DNA from: Candidatus Nitrosopumilus sp. | Lineage (GTDB): Archaea; Thermoproteota; Nitrososphaeria; Nitrososphaerales; Nitrosopumilaceae | Direction: 5' to 3' | NCBI GenBank assembly: GCA_016784625.1 | Contig: JADHUF010000066.1 | Coordinates: 1 to 6,369, forward strand | Length of the DNA stretch: 6,369 nucleotides | Shown: piece by piece, positions 5,372 through 6,369 of the stretch | Numbering within the stretch: position 1 is the stretch's first letter | Layout of the letters: every line of letters begins with the position of its first letter | Notes under the pieces: generated by a model | Databases searched by the model: none | The model's input: the letters and a program-made list of their open reading frames with translations, nothing else | What the model was told of the DNA's origin: nothing | Made by a program: the position numbers and the translations under genes

Positions 5372-6369
5372 ATGGCACTAATTCAGATATCAAATCAATC
5401 GACTAAAAATTTAGGTAAAAAATCTACTATTAGATTCACTCAAAGTATCTGTCCTGACTGTAACATGATTCTGGATGCAGAGGTCTTTGAACGAGATAGT
5501 CAAGTCTTCATGTCTAAAGTTTGTTCAACTCACGGCGAATGTGAGGAATTGTATTTTGGCTCTTATGAAATGTACAAGAAATTTAGTACATATTGGATGG
5601 ATGGAAAAGGCGCTCATTCTCCAAACGTAATGATTGACAAATGTTCATGTCCAAACAACTGTGGATTATGCTCAAACCACTTGTCTCACAGTGGACTAGC
5701 AAACATGATTGTAACTAACAGATGTGATTTAACTTGCTGGTATTGCTTCTTTTATGTAAAGAAAGGTCTAGAAGGCGCTTACATGTATGAACCAGATCAT
5801 ACTCAAATCAGAGCAATGATGAAAACTCTAAGAGCTGAAAGACCAATTCCAGGAAACTCTATGCAAATTACTGGTGGTGAACCAATGCTTAGAGAAGATA
5901 TTTCTGATGTTATTAAAATAATGAAAGAAGAAGGTGTTGACCATATTCAAATGAACACAAATGGTATCCGTCATGCAATGGATCCAGAATCAGCACGTGA
6001 AGTAAGACTTGCTGGATGTAACAACTTGTATCTTTCATTTGATGGTGTAACTGCAAGAACAAATCCAAAAAACCATTGGGAGATTCCATATGCACTTGAT
6101 AGTTGTAGAAAGACAGGTACTTCTGTAGTATTTGTTCCAACAGTAATCAAATCAATTAACGACCACGAATTAGGTGGAATTATTAGATATGCACAAAAGA
6201 ACATGGATGTAGTTCATGCTGTAAACTTCCAACCAGTATCTCTTACTGGTAGAATGGGAAAATCTGAACGTGAAAAATACAGAATTACAGTTCCTGATTG
6301 TGTACAAAGAATTGAAGAACAAACAAACGGTGAAGTGACTGTTGATGATTGGTTTCCAGTTCCTAGTTG
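5372..6369 (+). CDS. tes: Radical SAM protein, tetraether lipid synthase (Tes/GDGT-MAS)-like, 3' truncated by window
   Basis: The first 332 codons are present; the frame is open at the window end, so the length cannot be judged (the family is about 500 residues). Residues 27-57 hold CPDC and CSTHGEC, a rubredoxin-like iron site. Residues 91-100 hold CSCPNNCGLC, an extra cysteine cluster. The radical SAM motif is CDLTCWYC (C118, C122, C125), followed by TGGEP (167-171). This order of an N-terminal metal-rich region, the sequence TNRCDLTCWYCFFY, then the SAM barrel matches MJ0619-type proteins. These were first described as pterin methyltransferases and later shown to be the synthase joining two archaeol-type lipids tail to tail into GDGT. 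There is no B12 domain, so the ring synthase Grs is unlikely. Asn codons are 16 AAC to 4 AAT, which hints at high expression. The gene diverges from the TrmB-DtxR operon. The ATG at 5372 has a well-placed TATA box. Confidence 0.8.
   Translation, partial: MALIQISNQSTKNLGKKSTIRFTQSICPDCNMILDAEVFERDSQVFMSKVCSTHGECEELYFGSYEMYKKFSTYWMDGKGAHSPNVMIDKCSCPNNCGLCSNHLSHSGLANMIVTNRCDLTCWYCFFYVKKGLEGAYMYEPDHTQIRAMMKTLRAERPIPGNSMQITGGEPMLREDISDVIKIMKEEGVDHIQMNTNGIRHAMDPESAREVRLAGCNNLYLSFDGVTARTNPKNHWEIPYALDSCRKTGTSVVFVPTVIKSINDHELGGIIRYAQKNMDVVHAVNFQPVSLTGRMGKSEREKYRITVPDCVQRIEEQTNGEVTVDDWFPVPS

Noticed and set aside
5913..6204. Minus-strand open frames opposite the radical SAM gene
   Set aside because: The plus-strand frame carries the full radical SAM signature; these are shadows.
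5372..6369. GDGT ring synthase (Grs) identity for the radical SAM gene
   Set aside because: Grs proteins carry an N-terminal B12-binding domain; here there is instead a cysteine-rich region typical of Tes.

Overview
The window looks like a stretch of an ammonia-oxidising archaeon (Nitrososphaerota/Thaumarchaeota, Nitrosopumilus-like). The lines of evidence are very AT-rich DNA, archaeal pelota, a TrmB-family regulator, a tetraether-lipid-synthase-type radical SAM protein, a C/D box guide RNA, and TATA-like boxes about 26 nt before start codons with almost no leader. The assignment rests on gene content and style, not on a database match.

Layout, left to right. Positions 1-132 (-) hold the N-terminal end of a tRNA-thiolation ATPase of the TtuA/NcsA type, cut by the window edge. 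Upstream of it on the same strand is a site-2-protease-like M50 membrane metalloprotease (start best placed at 1327). It diverges from cutA (+, 1416-1727), whose stop overlaps that of pelA (-, 1724-2773). pelA follows an unrecognised 159-residue gene (-, 2806-3285). In the 108 bp between that gene and a YjbQ-family gene (+, 3394-3813) lies an unannotated C/D box sRNA (+, about 3298-3357). Next come a 54-residue zinc-ribbon-like gene (-, 3818-3982), a DtxR/MntR-like metalloregulator (-, 4032-4484) and a TrmB-like regulator (-, 4488-5255). The two regulators are 3 nt apart and form one operon. A divergent promoter region (5256-5371) separates them from a radical SAM gene (+, 5372 to beyond 6369) that resembles tetraether lipid synthase (Tes/GDGT-MAS).

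Two points stand out. The first is the C/D sRNA: its box motifs, 12-nt guide spacing and terminal stem form a textbook kink-turn. By the N+5 rule its D-box guide places the methyl group on the wobble C34 of a tRNA-Leu(CAA)-type anticodon loop. The second is the TrmB-DtxR operon facing a membrane-lipid synthase gene, with a GC-rich palindrome midway between the two TATA boxes. This suggests, but does not prove, that an effector or metal signal is linked to tetraether lipid synthesis. No mobile element, CRISPR array, tRNA or rRNA was seen, and no gene-free stretch exceeds 300 bases.
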